This document shows, one piece after another, positions 44,370 to 53,400 of a DNA stretch of 64,000 nt. Each line of letters starts with the position of its first letter. The first letter of the stretch is position 1. The translations under genes were made by a program, and so were the position numbers. The notes below the pieces were generated by a model, which worked only from the letters and a program-made list of their open reading frames with translations, searched no databases and was not told the origin of the DNA. The stretch is from Pseudomonas brassicacearum (GTDB taxonomy: Bacteria > Pseudomonadota > Gammaproteobacteria > Pseudomonadales > Pseudomonadaceae): the NCBI RefSeq assembly GCF_003732265.1, contig NZ_MOBK01000004.1:62001-126000 (forward strand), written 5' to 3'.

Positions 44370-45562
44370 ACCTGCGCTTTTTTCTGCGCTTGTTGCCAGG
44401 CGATGTAGCTGTTGGCGGGCGGATGTTTCTGGAAATAACGCTGCAACCCTTCGAATAAACCGTCCGCCACCGCCTGCTGATGACGTGCAGTGACCAATCG
44501 CTGACTGTCGCGAGCATTGGAAATAAAGCCGGTTTCCACCAGGATCGATGGCACGTCCGGCGACTTCAACACCGCAAATCCGGCTTGTTCCACGCGCTTT
44601 TGATGCAGCGTGGTGATCCCCGCGAGGCTGCCGAGGACCGTGCTGCCCAACTGCAAACTGGCGGCCAGGGTGGCGTTCATCGACATGTCGAGAATGACCC
44701 TGGCGAGCATCGGATCCTTGTCCTTGAGATTGAGCAAACGCGTGGCGCCCAGCAGGTCCGCGCCGTTCTCACGCTGCGCCATGAAGCGTGCCGTGGCCGA
44801 GGTCGCACCGCCTTCAGACAGGCAATACACCGAGGCACCGGAAGCGGTGAGACGCGGGGCTGCGTCCGCGTGCACCGAGATGAACATGTCGGCGTTGTGC
44901 TTGCGCGCTATTTCTACCCGTTTGCGAAGCGGAACAAAGAAGTCGTCGTTGCGCACCAGCTTCACATCAAAGCCCTTCTCGCGTTTCAGACGCTTGGCCA
45001 GCAGCTGAGCGATGGATAACACCACGTCTTTCTCTCGCTCCCCTTTAGCGCCGACCGCGCCAGGGTCTTTCCCGCCATGACCAGGGTCGACCACCACGAT
45101 GATGTCGCGCTTGGGGTGTGCCGCGTCCTGGATCGTCTCAGAGGGCATCGCAACGGGTAACGGCGCAGCGGACTTGAGATCGAGCACAAGCCGATGGCCT
45201 TGGCCATCCTGCGGCGCTAGCAAAAAGCTGTTGAGCTGCACCGGGCCGCTGAGGTCGAGGACGATTCGCGTATCCCCCAGGCCAAAATGCCCGGAGCGGA
45301 TCGAGCGGATCATCGTATCGGCGAGGGATAACTGACTGAAATCGCCACTGAGGTTGGCGCCACTCAGATCAATGATCAGCCGCTCGGGCGCACTGAGGGA
45401 AAAGGTTTTGTAGTGCACCGGCCCGCTCAGATCAAACACCAATCGCAGCTTGTCATCCGACCGCCGCAACCGTGCGTTGCGAATTTGCGTGGCCGAGACA
45501 CCAAAGGGCAACGCGAAGGCTGCGCTGGCCAGAATCAGGTTGAGCAAGTGACGTCTGTGCAT
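44366..45562 (-). CDS. amiA: N-acetylmuramoyl-L-alanine amidase (AmiA/AmiC type)
   Basis: A 398-residue periplasmic zinc amidase that cleaves septal peptidoglycan. The N-terminus MHRRHLLNLILASAAFALPF has an arginine pair before the hydrophobic core, as in Tat-exported amidases. The AMIN domain spans about 30-145 (IRNARLRRSDDKLRLVFDLSG). The Amidase_3 domain spans about 165-380, with zinc ligands in VDPGHGGKDPGA, a conserved Glu and SVHADAAP; VETGFISN is near the end. It is divergent from folE2 across a Zur-like box, so this paralogue is probably induced when zinc is scarce, as known for PA5538. The upstream SD is weak. Confidence 0.92.
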   Translation of the reverse strand: MHRRHLLNLILASAAFALPFGVSATQIRNARLRRSDDKLRLVFDLSGPVHYKTFSLSAPERLIIDLSGANLSGDFSQLSLADTMIRSIRSGHFGLGDTRIVLDLSGPVQLNSFLLAPQDGQGHRLVLDLKSAAPLPVAMPSETIQDAAHPKRDIIVVVDPGHGGKDPGAVGAKGEREKDVVLSIAQLLAKRLKREKGFDVKLVRNDDFFVPLRKRVEIARKHNADMFISVHADAAPRLTASGASVYCLSEGGATSATARFMAQRENGADLLGATRLLNLKDKDPMLARVILDMSMNATLAASLQLGSTVLGSLAGITTLHQKRVEQAGFAVLKSPDVPSILVETGFISNARDSQRLVTARHQQAVADGLFEGLQRYFQKHPPANSYIAWQQAQKKAQV

Positions 45563-45601
45563 GAAGAGAACCGCTCGAGAAAAAGACGTAGTCGAATTTA
45601 A

Positions 45602-45616
45602 TGTAATAACATAACA
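45602..45616. promoter_or_regulatory. Zur box between amiA and folE2
   Basis: TGTAATAACATAACA matches the box at 43898 (TGTTATAGTATAACA) at 12 of 15 positions. It lies 40 bp from amiA and 32 bp from folE2, in their divergent promoter. Confidence 0.8.
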
Positions 45617-45647
45617 TGCCGAATCGATTCCCACGATGGACCTGCTC

Positions 45648-46544
45648 ATGAATGCGCTGACTCTGCCGGACATCGCCGCGCAAGCCTCTCGCCAAGCCCT
45701 GCCACTCGACTGGGTGGGCATGTGCGGCATTGCCCTTCCTGTTCTGATCGATGGCCAACGTCTGAGCGCAACAGCTGATGCGGGCGTGAGCCTTGATGAT
45801 GGAGAAGCACGCGGGATTCATATGTCGCGGCTGTATCTGGCGCTGGAAATGCTTGAGCAGGAGAACTTGAAACCGGCTTTGTTGCGGCGCGTCCTGCGAA
45901 GTTTTCTCGACAGTCATGAAGGACTGTCCCGAAGCGCTTACTTAAAAATTCGCGCTGATTTACTGCTCAAAAGGCCGGCGCTCATCAGTCCGCTGGCCGG
46001 TTGGAAAAGCTATCCGGTGAGTATCGAAGCGCGATTGAAAAACGCGATGTTCCACGTGGAACTAAAAATCGACGTGGCTTATTCCTCGACGTGTCCGTGT
46101 TCAGCGGCACTGTCCCGCCAGTTGATTCAGCAGCAATTCGTCGATGACTTTGCCAACCGCTCACTGGAGCACGCCGATGTACTGGCATGGCTCGGTTCCA
46201 CAAAAGGCATGGTTGCGACTCCCCACAGTCAACGCAGCACCGCGCACCTAAGCTTGCGTCTAGACGATTATCTGGACGACCTGCCGTTGATTGCCCTCAT
46301 CAACGACGCAGAAGCCGCACTCGGCACCGCCGTACAAACCGCGGTCAAGCGCGCCGATGAACAAGCTTTCGCCTTGGCCAATGGTCAGAACCTGATGTTC
46401 TGCGAAGACGCCGCGCGACGTCTGAACCTTGCCCTGAAACGCTCACCCGGCCTCCACGCCTTTCACGTCCGAGTCGTCCACGCCGAAAGCCTGCACGCCC
46501 ATGATGCCGTTGCCGAAAGCCGCTGGAATTGGGAGGCCGCATGA
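45648..46544 (+). CDS. folE2: GTP cyclohydrolase FolE2 (type IB)
   Basis: First enzyme of folate synthesis, making 7,8-dihydroneopterin triphosphate from GTP. Type IB works with Mn2+ or other metals when the zinc enzyme FolE1 fails. I chose ATG 45648 (MNALTLPDIAAQASRQALPL, 298 aa); ATG 45636 would add four residues and neither has a strong SD. Conserved features: WVGMCGIALPV, GIHMSRLYLAL, the Glu-rich EARLKNAMFHVELKIDVAYS strand, the metal-ligand YSSTCPCSAALSRQL near residue 145, and FCEDAARRLNLAL. Start of folE2-znuCBA, coupled to znuC through an ATGA overlap and preceded by a Zur box. Confidence 0.95.
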   Translation: MNALTLPDIAAQASRQALPLDWVGMCGIALPVLIDGQRLSATADAGVSLDDGEARGIHMSRLYLALEMLEQENLKPALLRRVLRSFLDSHEGLSRSAYLKIRADLLLKRPALISPLAGWKSYPVSIEARLKNAMFHVELKIDVAYSSTCPCSAALSRQLIQQQFVDDFANRSLEHADVLAWLGSTKGMVATPHSQRSTAHLSLRLDDYLDDLPLIALINDAEAALGTAVQTAVKRADEQAFALANGQNLMFCEDAARRLNLALKRSPGLHAFHVRVVHAESLHAHDAVAESRWNWEAA

Positions 46545-47209
46545 TCCGTTGCCAGGCATTGCGCTGGGGCGCCCCCGGCCAACCACTCACACCCCCCTTG
46601 GATTTCGAACTGCCCAAGGGAAGCCTGACCGCCGTGATTGGTGCCAACGGGGCGGGGAAAAGCAGCTTGCTGAAAGTCATCGCCGGATTACAAAAGCCAC
46701 TCACAGGCAAAGTCGTCCTCGATGTTCCACGCAAGGGCTCACTCTCCTTCCTACCCCAGCAACAACACCTGGACCGGCAATTTCCCATCAGCCTCCGGGA
46801 GTTGGTAGCCGCCGGTTTCTGGGGCAGTAAGCAATCGCCCGAGCTGCGCAGCCAGCGCCTGAAAACAGTGCTGGAAGATTGGTGCCTCAGCGGTCTGGAG
46901 CAACGCCCGTTGATGGCCTTGTCCGGAGGAGAACTGCAACGCGCCCTGCTCGCCCGATTGAGCCTTGCGCAAACGCCAGTGTTGTTGCTCGACGAACCGC
47001 ACGCGGCGCTCGACGAACTCGGTCAGTCGCTGCTCTGGAAGCACATCCACCAATGGCATGACGAGGGTCGAACGCTGGTTGTGGTGTGCCATGACCTCGC
47101 CGCCGTTCGCCAACACATCTCGCACACGCTGCTGATCAAAAGCAGTGGTTGCCTGCTCGGACCGAGTACCGAACTGATCCGGCAACAACCACAGACACAG
47201 GTGGCCTGA
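46541..47209 (+). CDS. znuC: Zinc/manganese-type ABC transporter ATP-binding protein
   Basis: A 222-residue ATPase. The ATG at 46541 overlaps the folE2 stop (ATGA). Walker A GANGAGKSS near residue 38, Q-loop LPQQQHLDR, signature ALSGGELQRALLARLSL near residue 130, Walker B VLLLDEPHAALDE, and switch VVCHD. This is the chromosomal metal-importer branch (family 9). It lacks the extra C-terminal domain of E. coli ZnuC, so the symbol denotes role rather than strict orthology. Powers the permease encoded next. Confidence 0.88.
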   Translation: MIRCQALRWGAPGQPLTPPLDFELPKGSLTAVIGANGAGKSSLLKVIAGLQKPLTGKVVLDVPRKGSLSFLPQQQHLDRQFPISLRELVAAGFWGSKQSPELRSQRLKTVLEDWCLSGLEQRPLMALSGGELQRALLARLSLAQTPVLLLDEPHAALDELGQSLLWKHIHQWHDEGRTLVVVCHDLAAVRQHISHTLLIKSSGCLLGPSTELIRQQPQTQVA

Positions 47210-48075
47210 TGCTCGCCGCCACTCAGCTTTGGCAACCGTTCCACGAGTTTGTGTTCATGCGTCGGGCGTTGATTGGCGGACTCGTCCTGGCCTGCAGCAC
47301 GGCACCGCTGGGTGTGTTCCTGATCTTGCGGCGCATGAGCCTGATCGGCGATGCCGTCGCTCACGGGATCTTGCCCGGCGCCGCACTCGGCTTCTGGTTC
47401 GCGGGTTTGAGTTTGCCGGCATTGACCTTTGGTGGACTGGGCGCTGGTCTGAGCATGGCCGGACTGGCCGCATGGATCACTCGCCGTACCGGCTTGCGAG
47501 AAGACGCCAGTCTGGCTGCGATCTATCCGATTTCCCTCGCCAGCGGCGTGCTGATCCTGGGCATCGCCGGTAAACGCCTGGACCTGTTACACCTGCTGTT
47601 TGGTTCCGCACTGGCAGTCGATGGCCCAACATTGACCGGCATGTTGTGGGTCTCGGGCTTCAGCCTGATCGCCATGGGCCTGATCTATAAACCACTGTTG
47701 CTGGACACCCTCGACCCGCTCTTCCTGCAAACCGTCAGCCGTCTCGGCCCCTTGGCCCACGGTGTGTTCCTGACGCTCGTGGTGCTGAATCTGGTGATCG
47801 GTTTCCAGGCCATCGGCGCGCTGATGGTGGTCGGCCTGATGATGCTGCCTGCCGCCGCGTCGCGTTTCTGGAGCCGCCGGTTGCCAGTGTTGATTGGCAT
47901 CGCCGCCGTGCTCGGCTGCCTCTCGGTGTGGCTCGGATTGCTGCTGTCGTTCTTCTACTCGCTGCCCAGCGGTCCGGCGATTGTGCTGGTTGCCGGCGGT
48001 TTTTATCTGCTGTCCGTGGTGTTCGGTCCGGTGCATGGCTTGCTGCGCCGCCCGCCTTTGCTCACATCCCAATGA
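47209..48075 (+). CDS. znuB: Zinc/manganese-type ABC transporter permease
   Basis: A 288-residue permease. The start codon overlaps the ATPase stop (TGATG at 47207). About eight hydrophobic helices cover residues 20-275, with ACSTAPLGVFLILRRMSLIGDAVAHGILPGAALGF (family 9 ATPase-coupling region) and NLVIGFQAIGALMVVGLMMLPAAASRF. Second gene of the znuCBA set. Confidence 0.9.
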   Translation: MLAATQLWQPFHEFVFMRRALIGGLVLACSTAPLGVFLILRRMSLIGDAVAHGILPGAALGFWFAGLSLPALTFGGLGAGLSMAGLAAWITRRTGLREDASLAAIYPISLASGVLILGIAGKRLDLLHLLFGSALAVDGPTLTGMLWVSGFSLIAMGLIYKPLLLDTLDPLFLQTVSRLGPLAHGVFLTLVVLNLVIGFQAIGALMVVGLMMLPAAASRFWSRRLPVLIGIAAVLGCLSVWLGLLLSFFYSLPSGPAIVLVAGGFYLLSVVFGPVHGLLRRPPLLTSQ

Positions 48076-48086
48076 GGTGTTGCCCG

Positions 48087-48962
48087 ATGCGCGTTCTACT
48101 CGTGCTGTTCAGTTTGATGTTGTCGATGACGCTGTCTGCGGCGGAAAAACTTCAGGTGGTCACCAGCTTCAGCATCCTCGCCGACATGGCCCATCAGGTC
48201 GGCGGCGAGCATATCCAGATCACCAACATGGTCGGTCCGGACGCCGATGCCCACACCTACGAGCCGACGCCCGACGACGCCAAGGCGCTGCTCAGTGCCA
48301 AACTGATCATCAAGAATGGATTGGGTTTTGAGCCTTGGCTGGACCGCCTGGTGACCAGCACCGAAACCACGGCGCCGGTGATCAGTGCAAGTCATGGCGT
48401 CATCCCGCGCTCACTGGATGAAGACGGCGAGACCATTCCTGACCCTCATGCCTGGCACAACCTGGCGAATACCGAGCTGTACATCGCCAACATCACCAAG
48501 GCGCTGATCGCTGCCGATCCGGCGAACACGGCCGACTACCAACGCAACAGTCAGGCCTATCTGAAACAAATCTACGCCCTGCTTGCCGAAGCCAAGGCCA
48601 AGCTCGGCTCGCTGCCACCGGGCAATCGCAAAATCGTCACCTCCCATGACGCCTTCGGCTATCTCGGTCAGGCCTACGGGATCGACTTCATGGCACCGCA
48701 AGGACTGTCCACCGAACGTGAACCGTCGGCCGCTGAAGTCGCTGCGCTGATAACCCAGATTCGCCAGGCCAAGGTCAAAGCGGTGTTCATGGAAAACATC
48801 AAGGACGCCCGACTGCTGAAACAGATTGCCGATGAAAGCGGCGCGCAGATCGGTGGCACGTTGTACTCCGACGCACTCGCCGCCACCGGGCCGGCCAGTA
48901 CGTTTGCCGGGCTGTTCGAATACAACCTCAACACCCTCTACCAAGCGTTGAGCAAACCATGA
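48087..48962 (+). CDS. znuA: Zinc/manganese-type ABC transporter substrate-binding protein
   Basis: A 291-residue periplasmic binding protein. The ATG at 48087 begins a signal peptide (MRVLLVLFSLMLSMTLSAAE, cleavage after SAA near residue 19). Metal-ligand candidates are His in ADAHTYEPT near residue 53, His in IPDPHAWHN near residue 119, a Glu/His in the 185-200 region and Asp in TLYSDAL near residue 260. It lacks the His-rich loop of E. coli ZnuA, so Zn versus Mn rests on context: a Zur box, FolE2 and COG0523 neighbours all point to zinc. Confidence 0.88.
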   Translation: MRVLLVLFSLMLSMTLSAAEKLQVVTSFSILADMAHQVGGEHIQITNMVGPDADAHTYEPTPDDAKALLSAKLIIKNGLGFEPWLDRLVTSTETTAPVISASHGVIPRSLDEDGETIPDPHAWHNLANTELYIANITKALIAADPANTADYQRNSQAYLKQIYALLAEAKAKLGSLPPGNRKIVTSHDAFGYLGQAYGIDFMAPQGLSTEREPSAAEVAALITQIRQAKVKAVFMENIKDARLLKQIADESGAQIGGTLYSDALAATGPASTFAGLFEYNLNTLYQALSKP

Positions 48963-49001
48963 TCCGCAAGAACCCAAAGCGCTCCAAAACAAGCTCTGAC
49001 C

Positions 49002-49097
49002 ATGAGCAGTGTGCTGACGGCCTTCTTGCTGGAATTAATGGCTGACAGAGTCCTGCCGATAACCACCCTCATGGCCAAGATCTGGCCACGTGAATAG
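49002..49097 (+). CDS. Possible 31-residue small protein
   Basis: ATG at 49002 begins a 31-codon frame (MSSVLTAFLLELMADRVLP, ending TTLMAKIWPRE) between znuA and the ThrRS-like gene. It could form one amphipathic helix. No good ribosome-binding site is seen and no family recognised; it may be chance or a decayed gene. Otherwise the 155-bp gap between the two genes is empty. Confidence 0.2.
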   Translation: MSSVLTAFLLELMADRVLPITTLMAKIWPRE

Positions 49098-49117
49098 AAG
49101 CACTCGAGAGCATCACC

Positions 49118-50014
49118 ATGATTCAGATCCGCCTGCCCGATGGTTCACTTCGTGAATACAACCAGCCATTGTCCGTGTACGAACTCGCCGCGAGCATTAG
49201 CCCCGCGCTGGCCAAAGCGGCAGTGGCCGGTCGGGTGGACGGTGTGCTGGTGGACTGCGAATACGTGATCAGAGGCGATGCACGGGTCAGCATCGTCACG
49301 CCTCAGGAACCCGATGGCCTGGAGATCCTGCGACGCTCCTGCGCGTTGATACTGGCCATGGCGGTCAAGCAACTTTATCCCGGTGTGCAGTTGCAGTCCG
49401 GATCGTCTCTAGGTGACGGGTTCTTTTATGGATTTAGCGTCAAGCAGTCGTTAAGCCGGTCCGACCTGCCACTCATCGAAGCCCGGATGCAATTACTGGC
49501 CGCGACCAATCACTCGATCCGCCGACAAACAATAAAACCGGCCGAGCATTTGTCGCTGTACCGTCTGGGAGACTTCGAACATTTAACGACAGGCCCACAT
49601 GTACCAGCCACGAAGGTATTGCAGGCGTTCTCCCTCGACTACATCAACGGTAAGTCTGAGCAACGGATCTACGGCACGTGTTGGTCTTGCCAGCAAGAGT
49701 TGGACAGCTGGCGAGCACCGCCCTTGGTCATGATTGTCAGCATGGCGGAGCGTCAGGCAAGTTATGTCCAGTCGGTGACCGAGGCTTTACGCCGAAGCGG
49801 TGTGCACGTCCATGTCGATCTGCGCCATGAAAAGGTCCGCCACAAGATTCGCGAGCACGGTCAAAAAGTGCCGTACCTGATGGTCGTGGGCGAGAAGGAA
49901 CAGGAAGGTGAGTTCGTCAGTTTGCGCAGTGGTGCGGGCGAGGATTTCGGCAGGATGGGGGTTGAGGCGGCGTGTCAGTGGCTGAATCAGGCCCGCTCCC
50001 ACACGAGCGTGTAG
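49118..50014 (+). CDS. Threonyl-tRNA synthetase-like protein lacking the catalytic core
   Basis: A 298-residue ThrRS fragment-like protein. Residues 1-62 are the TGS domain (MIQIRLPDGSLREY). Residues 63-195 align with the ThrRS editing domain (DGLEILRRSCALILAMAVKQLYP, TTGPHVPAT, QRIYGTCWS). Residues about 199-290 are the anticodon-binding domain (MIVSMAERQASYVQSV, VDLRHEKVRHKIREHGQKVPYLMV). The whole aminoacylation core of about 300 residues with its Cys-His-His zinc site is missing. The editing zinc site is also lost: the H-x3-H of SCAHLLGHA reads L and M here, and the CRGPH cysteine is Thr; only the last His remains. The frame is intact. It cannot charge tRNA; tRNA or mRNA binding, or decay of a Zur-regulated thrS2 paralogue, are the alternatives. 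Confidence 0.85.
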   Translation: MIQIRLPDGSLREYNQPLSVYELAASISPALAKAAVAGRVDGVLVDCEYVIRGDARVSIVTPQEPDGLEILRRSCALILAMAVKQLYPGVQLQSGSSLGDGFFYGFSVKQSLSRSDLPLIEARMQLLAATNHSIRRQTIKPAEHLSLYRLGDFEHLTTGPHVPATKVLQAFSLDYINGKSEQRIYGTCWSCQQELDSWRAPPLVMIVSMAERQASYVQSVTEALRRSGVHVHVDLRHEKVRHKIREHGQKVPYLMVVGEKEQEGEFVSLRSGAGEDFGRMGVEAACQWLNQARSHTSV

Positions 50015-50021
50015 GGAGCGG
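49991..50021. repeat. REP arm/hairpin overlapping the 3' end of the ThrRS-like gene
   Basis: CCCGCTCCC-ACAC-GAGC-GTGT-AGGGAGCGGG folds into a hairpin with one bulge. The arm is the family 1 REP core, and it supplies the last codons (ARSHTSV) and stop of the ThrRS-like gene. It may also act as a terminator. Confidence 0.65.
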
Positions 50022-50038
50022 GTGTAACGGCGCAGGTC

Positions 50039-50560
50039 TTAAGCGCGAGGCTTGACCGTCCCGCAATCCTGCCCCAGCCACACGGCGCGACTTTCCAGGC
50101 TACCCTTTTGCTGGATGCCGGTGGCATTGAAGGTGCCGTTGACCTTGGTGGTGAACTCACGGTCGCTGAGGAACGTGGCCACACCGGCGCCTTGCGCTTT
50201 CGGACAGCTGAAACGGAATTTCCACTGGTTGCCAGTACGGTCGGTGATTTCCTGTTTGCAGCCCGATTGCGGGTCGGTCAGTGGAATATTGTCGGTCTTC
50301 ACCTGCTCAGGTGTCAGGCACGCCCGAATCCCTTTGCCGCCCATGGTGATCCCCTGCTTCTCCAGTTGCGCGCGCTGTTCCGGGGTCATCTGGCTCTGCA
50401 ACTGTCCAAGGATCAACTGCAAGTCCGGCAGGTTCTGGTTATCGACCTGCATGTTGCTGGTGGTCAATTCCCACAACCCGGGTTGCAGCATCTGCGCCTG
50501 AGCGGCCACAGGAAGTGACACACCAATAGCTATGGCCAAACCCAGCAGACGAACGTTCAT
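50039..50560 (-). CDS. DUF3617 periplasmic protein
   Basis: A 173-residue exported protein: signal peptide MNVRLLGLAIAIGVSLPVAA (cleavage after AQA near residue 22), then LQPGLWELTTSNMQVDN, the usual DUF3617 opening. Four cysteines (RACLT, SGCKQ, FSCPK, QDCGT) probably form disulfides. A coiled Gln-rich segment lies at about 50-70. Divergent from cardiolipin synthase. Function of the family is unknown. Confidence 0.88.
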   Translation of the reverse strand: MNVRLLGLAIAIGVSLPVAAQAQMLQPGLWELTTSNMQVDNQNLPDLQLILGQLQSQMTPEQRAQLEKQGITMGGKGIRACLTPEQVKTDNIPLTDPQSGCKQEITDRTGNQWKFRFSCPKAQGAGVATFLSDREFTTKVNGTFNATGIQQKGSLESRAVWLGQDCGTVKPRA

Positions 50561-50692
50561 CGCGTAACTCCTGATCAGTAGTGGCCGTTAGACGCCGGGC
50601 ATCGGCTTCGGTTCATGGGCCAATTAAATAGCGACATTCTGCACGGAACATGGTCTGTTAAGCACTGAATCTTCAGGAGCAAGGCTGCCCCC

Positions 50693-52132
50693 ATGGATTA
50701 CTTTGGACCGCACATTTTCGGCTACACCATTGCACTGCTTCACACGCTGGGCCTGATCGCTGCCATCCACGCGGTGCTCACCGTCCGCACCGCCCAAGGG
50801 TCGATCGCCTGGGCGCTTTCGCTGGTGTTCATGCCTTACCTCACGCTTATCCCCTATCTGGTCTTTGGCCGCAGTACCTTTGATGGTTACATCAAGGCGC
50901 GGCGCCAGGCCAACGAAGAGATGCGCAAGGCCATCTCCGAGCTCAACTGGCGCCCCTGGGTCGAGGAGGCGCTGACCGCTCGTGCTTCCAATGCCTACGC
51001 GTCGTTGCGGGCGATGCCGAAGCTGGGCCGCATGCCGTGCCTGGCGAACAACGAAGTGCATTTGTTGATCAATGGCCAAGCCACCTTTGATTCGATTTTC
51101 GACGCCATCAGCCAGGCGAAAGAAGCCGTGCTGATTCAGTTTTTTATCATCCACGATGATCGTCTCGGCCAGCGCTTGCAAAACCTGCTGCTGAAAAAAG
51201 CGGCTGAAGGCGTCGCGATTTACCTGCTGTACGATCGCATTGGCAGCCACTCGCTGCCCCACAGTTACGTACAACCGTTGCGCGATGCCGGCGTCGAAGT
51301 CAAAGCGTTCGCCACTCGCAGTGGCTGGCTCAATCGTTTCCAGGTCAATTTCCGCAACCATCGCAAGATCGTGGTGGTCGATGGTGTGCTGGGCTTCGTC
51401 GGCGGGCATAACGTTGGTGACGAATACATGGGCGAGAAACCACCACTGGCGCCCTGGCGCGATACCCATGTTCGAGTGCGCGGCCCGGTGGTCGCCTGTA
51501 TGCAGGAGTCTTTTGCCGAAGACTGGTTCTGGGCTGCACGATCGTTGCCGCCGCTGATCCTGCCGGATGTGTATCCGGACGACGGCGTGCTGTGTCAATT
51601 GCTGGCAAGCGGGCCGGCGGATTCCTACGAAACCTGTTCGTTGTTCTTCGTCGAAGCCATCCATGCCGCGACTGAACGGGTGTGGATCACCAGCCCCTAC
51701 TTCATCCCCGACGAAGCAGTGTTCGCCGCACTCAGGCTGGCGGTGCTGCGTGGTGTTGATGTACGACTGTTGCTGCCCTCGCGTCCGGACCACCGCATCG
51801 TCTTCGCCGCCTCCAGCCTTTATGCCTTTGAGGCCGTACGCGCCGGCGTGCGGGTGTTCCGCTACGAGCCCGGTTTCCTGCATCAGAAAGTGGTGTTGAT
51901 CGACAGTGAAATCAGCGCCATCGGCAGCGCCAACATGGACAACCGCTCGTTCCGGCTTAACTTCGAAGTGATGCTGTTGACGGTCGACAGTGCGTTTGCC
52001 GCCGAGGTGGAACAGATGCTCAACGATGACTTCGATCAAGCCCATGAAATTGCCAAAGACGAAGGCCGGGAGACCCACCGCCTGCAACAGATCGGCATGC
52101 GGGTCGCCCGGCTTATTTCACCGATTCTCTAA
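50693..52132 (+). CDS. cls: Cardiolipin synthase
   Basis: A 479-residue inner-membrane phospholipase-D-type enzyme that joins two phosphatidylglycerols. Two N-terminal helices (residues 5-60; [21 protein letters not shown] and [21 protein letters not shown]) precede two HKD motifs: [19 protein letters not shown] near residue 222 and [21 protein letters not shown] near residue 400. Domain order and length match ClsA. It overlaps the cfaB stop by 4 bp in convergent orientation. Confidence 0.95.
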   Translation: MDYFGPHIFGYTIALLHTLGLIAAIHAVLTVRTAQGSIAWALSLVFMPYLTLIPYLVFGRSTFDGYIKARRQANEEMRKAISELNWRPWVEEALTARASNAYASLRAMPKLGRMPCLANNEVHLLINGQATFDSIFDAISQAKEAVLIQFFIIHDDRLGQRLQNLLLKKAAEGVAIYLLYDRIGSHSLPHSYVQPLRDAGVEVKAFATRSGWLNRFQVNFRNHRKIVVVDGVLGFVGGHNVGDEYMGEKPPLAPWRDTHVRVRGPVVACMQESFAEDWFWAARSLPPLILPDVYPDDGVLCQLLASGPADSYETCSLFFVEAIHAATERVWITSPYFIPDEAVFAALRLAVLRGVDVRLLLPSRPDHRIVFAASSLYAFEAVRAGVRVFRYEPGFLHQKVVLIDSEISAIGSANMDNRSFRLNFEVMLLTVDSAFAAEVEQMLNDDFDQAHEIAKDEGRETHRLQQIGMRVARLISPIL

Positions 52133-53316
52133 GGGGTGTAGATGTCGTCGCGGGTCCATGGCAATTCATGGCTGCCATCGGGGTGGGCTTTGACCGCAAG
52201 GATCTGGTGCAGATTGATCCAGCCCCGGGCAAACGCATAAGCGCATCCCGCCAGGTACAACCGCCAGATCCGCAAGGCTTGTTCCGGCACTTGCCTGGAC
52301 GCCGCTTCAAGATTGTCTTCCAAGCGCTCGCTCCAGTGGTCCAGAGTGCGCGCGTAGTGCAGGCGCAAGCTTTCGACGTCGACGATCTCCAGACCTACTT
52401 CACTGATTTCGGCAGAAATCATCGACAGATGCGGCAGTTCGCCGTTGGGGAACACGTATTTCTCAATGAAGTCGCCGGCACCGCGTCCCACCGGACGGCC
52501 GTCGGTGTGTTTGGCGGTGATCCCGTGGTTCATCACCAGGCCGCCCTCTTTCACCGCGCCGAACAGGGTTTTGCAGTACTCAGCCAGATTGGCGTGGCCA
52601 ACGTGTTCGAACATGCCGACACTGACCACTTTGTCGAAGCGCCCGTCTTGAGGCAGATCGCGGTAGTCGAGCAATTGCAGTTCGACCGAATCCTCCAGGC
52701 CCTCCTCTTTCACCCGCTCACGGGCCAAGGCAAGTTGCTCTTTGCTGAGCGTAATGCCGAACACTTTCGCGCCGAACTCCCGCGCCGCATACCGCGCCAG
52801 TCCACCCCAACCGCAACCGACGTCCAGCAAATATTCACCCGGCTGCAACCGTAACTTGCGGCACAAATGACGGAATTTGGCCTGTTGCGCCTGCTCCAGG
52901 GTTTCGCTGCCGGTCTCGAAGTACGCGCAGGAATACGCCATGTCACTGTCGAGCCACAGCTGATAAAACGCGTTGGAAAGGTCGTAGTGATAGGAGATGG
53001 CTTTGGCGTCAGTTTCCTTGTCGTGGACGGTACGAACCGGTTGATTGTCGTCGTTTTCGTCCAACATCGCCTGACTCCACTCATCGCAGACGCGGATAAC
53101 GTCGCTGATGGAGCCTTCCAGCTCAAGCTTGCCCTCGACAAATGCCGCTCCGAGCGCGTCCAGGCTTGGATGGGTGAACTGGGTAACCATTTGTGGGTCC
53201 TTGACCACAATCGTGACGCTGGGCGTCGGCCCCAGATTGAACTCATGGCCGTCCCAGAGTCGCAGGCGTAGCGGTAGCTGCAGATTCTGTAAGGCCGGTG
53301 GAAGATGCGCGAGCAT
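52129..53316 (-). CDS. cfaB: Cyclopropane-fatty-acyl-phospholipid synthase
   Basis: A 395-residue SAM-dependent enzyme that converts unsaturated acyl chains of phospholipids into cyclopropane forms, usually at stationary phase. ATG at 53316 ([14 protein letters not shown]) follows AGGGGA; an upstream frame to 53361 lacks a site. Conserved elements: [18 protein letters not shown], the SAM loop [18 protein letters not shown] near residue 170, [20 protein letters not shown] and the [12 protein letters not shown] segment. Length matches Pseudomonas CfaB. Confidence 0.95.
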   Translation of the reverse strand: MLAHLPPALQNLQLPLRLRLWDGHEFNLGPTPSVTIVVKDPQMVTQFTHPSLDALGAAFVEGKLELEGSISDVIRVCDEWSQAMLDENDDNQPVRTVHDKETDAKAISYHYDLSNAFYQLWLDSDMAYSCAYFETGSETLEQAQQAKFRHLCRKLRLQPGEYLLDVGCGWGGLARYAAREFGAKVFGITLSKEQLALARERVKEEGLEDSVELQLLDYRDLPQDGRFDKVVSVGMFEHVGHANLAEYCKTLFGAVKEGGLVMNHGITAKHTDGRPVGRGAGDFIEKYVFPNGELPHLSMISAEISEVGLEIVDVESLRLHYARTLDHWSERLEDNLEAASRQVPEQALRIWRLYLAGCAYAFARGWINLHQILAVKAHPDGSHELPWTRDDIYTP

Positions 53317-53359
53317 GGAGTGTTCCCCTGGTTTCAGACGTCTGATCTGAGGGTAGACC

Positions 53360-53366
53360 ATCCTAG
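53360..53366 (-). promoter_or_regulatory. Possible RpoS-type -10 of cfaB
   Basis: CTAGGAT on the minus strand, 44 bp before the cfaB ATG, follows AT-rich sequence without a clear -35, as in stationary-phase promoters. cfaB in P. putida is RpoS-dependent. The assignment is tentative. Confidence 0.3.
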
Positions 53367-53400
53367 AAAATTAGCTGGCTATCGAATTAATAGCCGTTTT

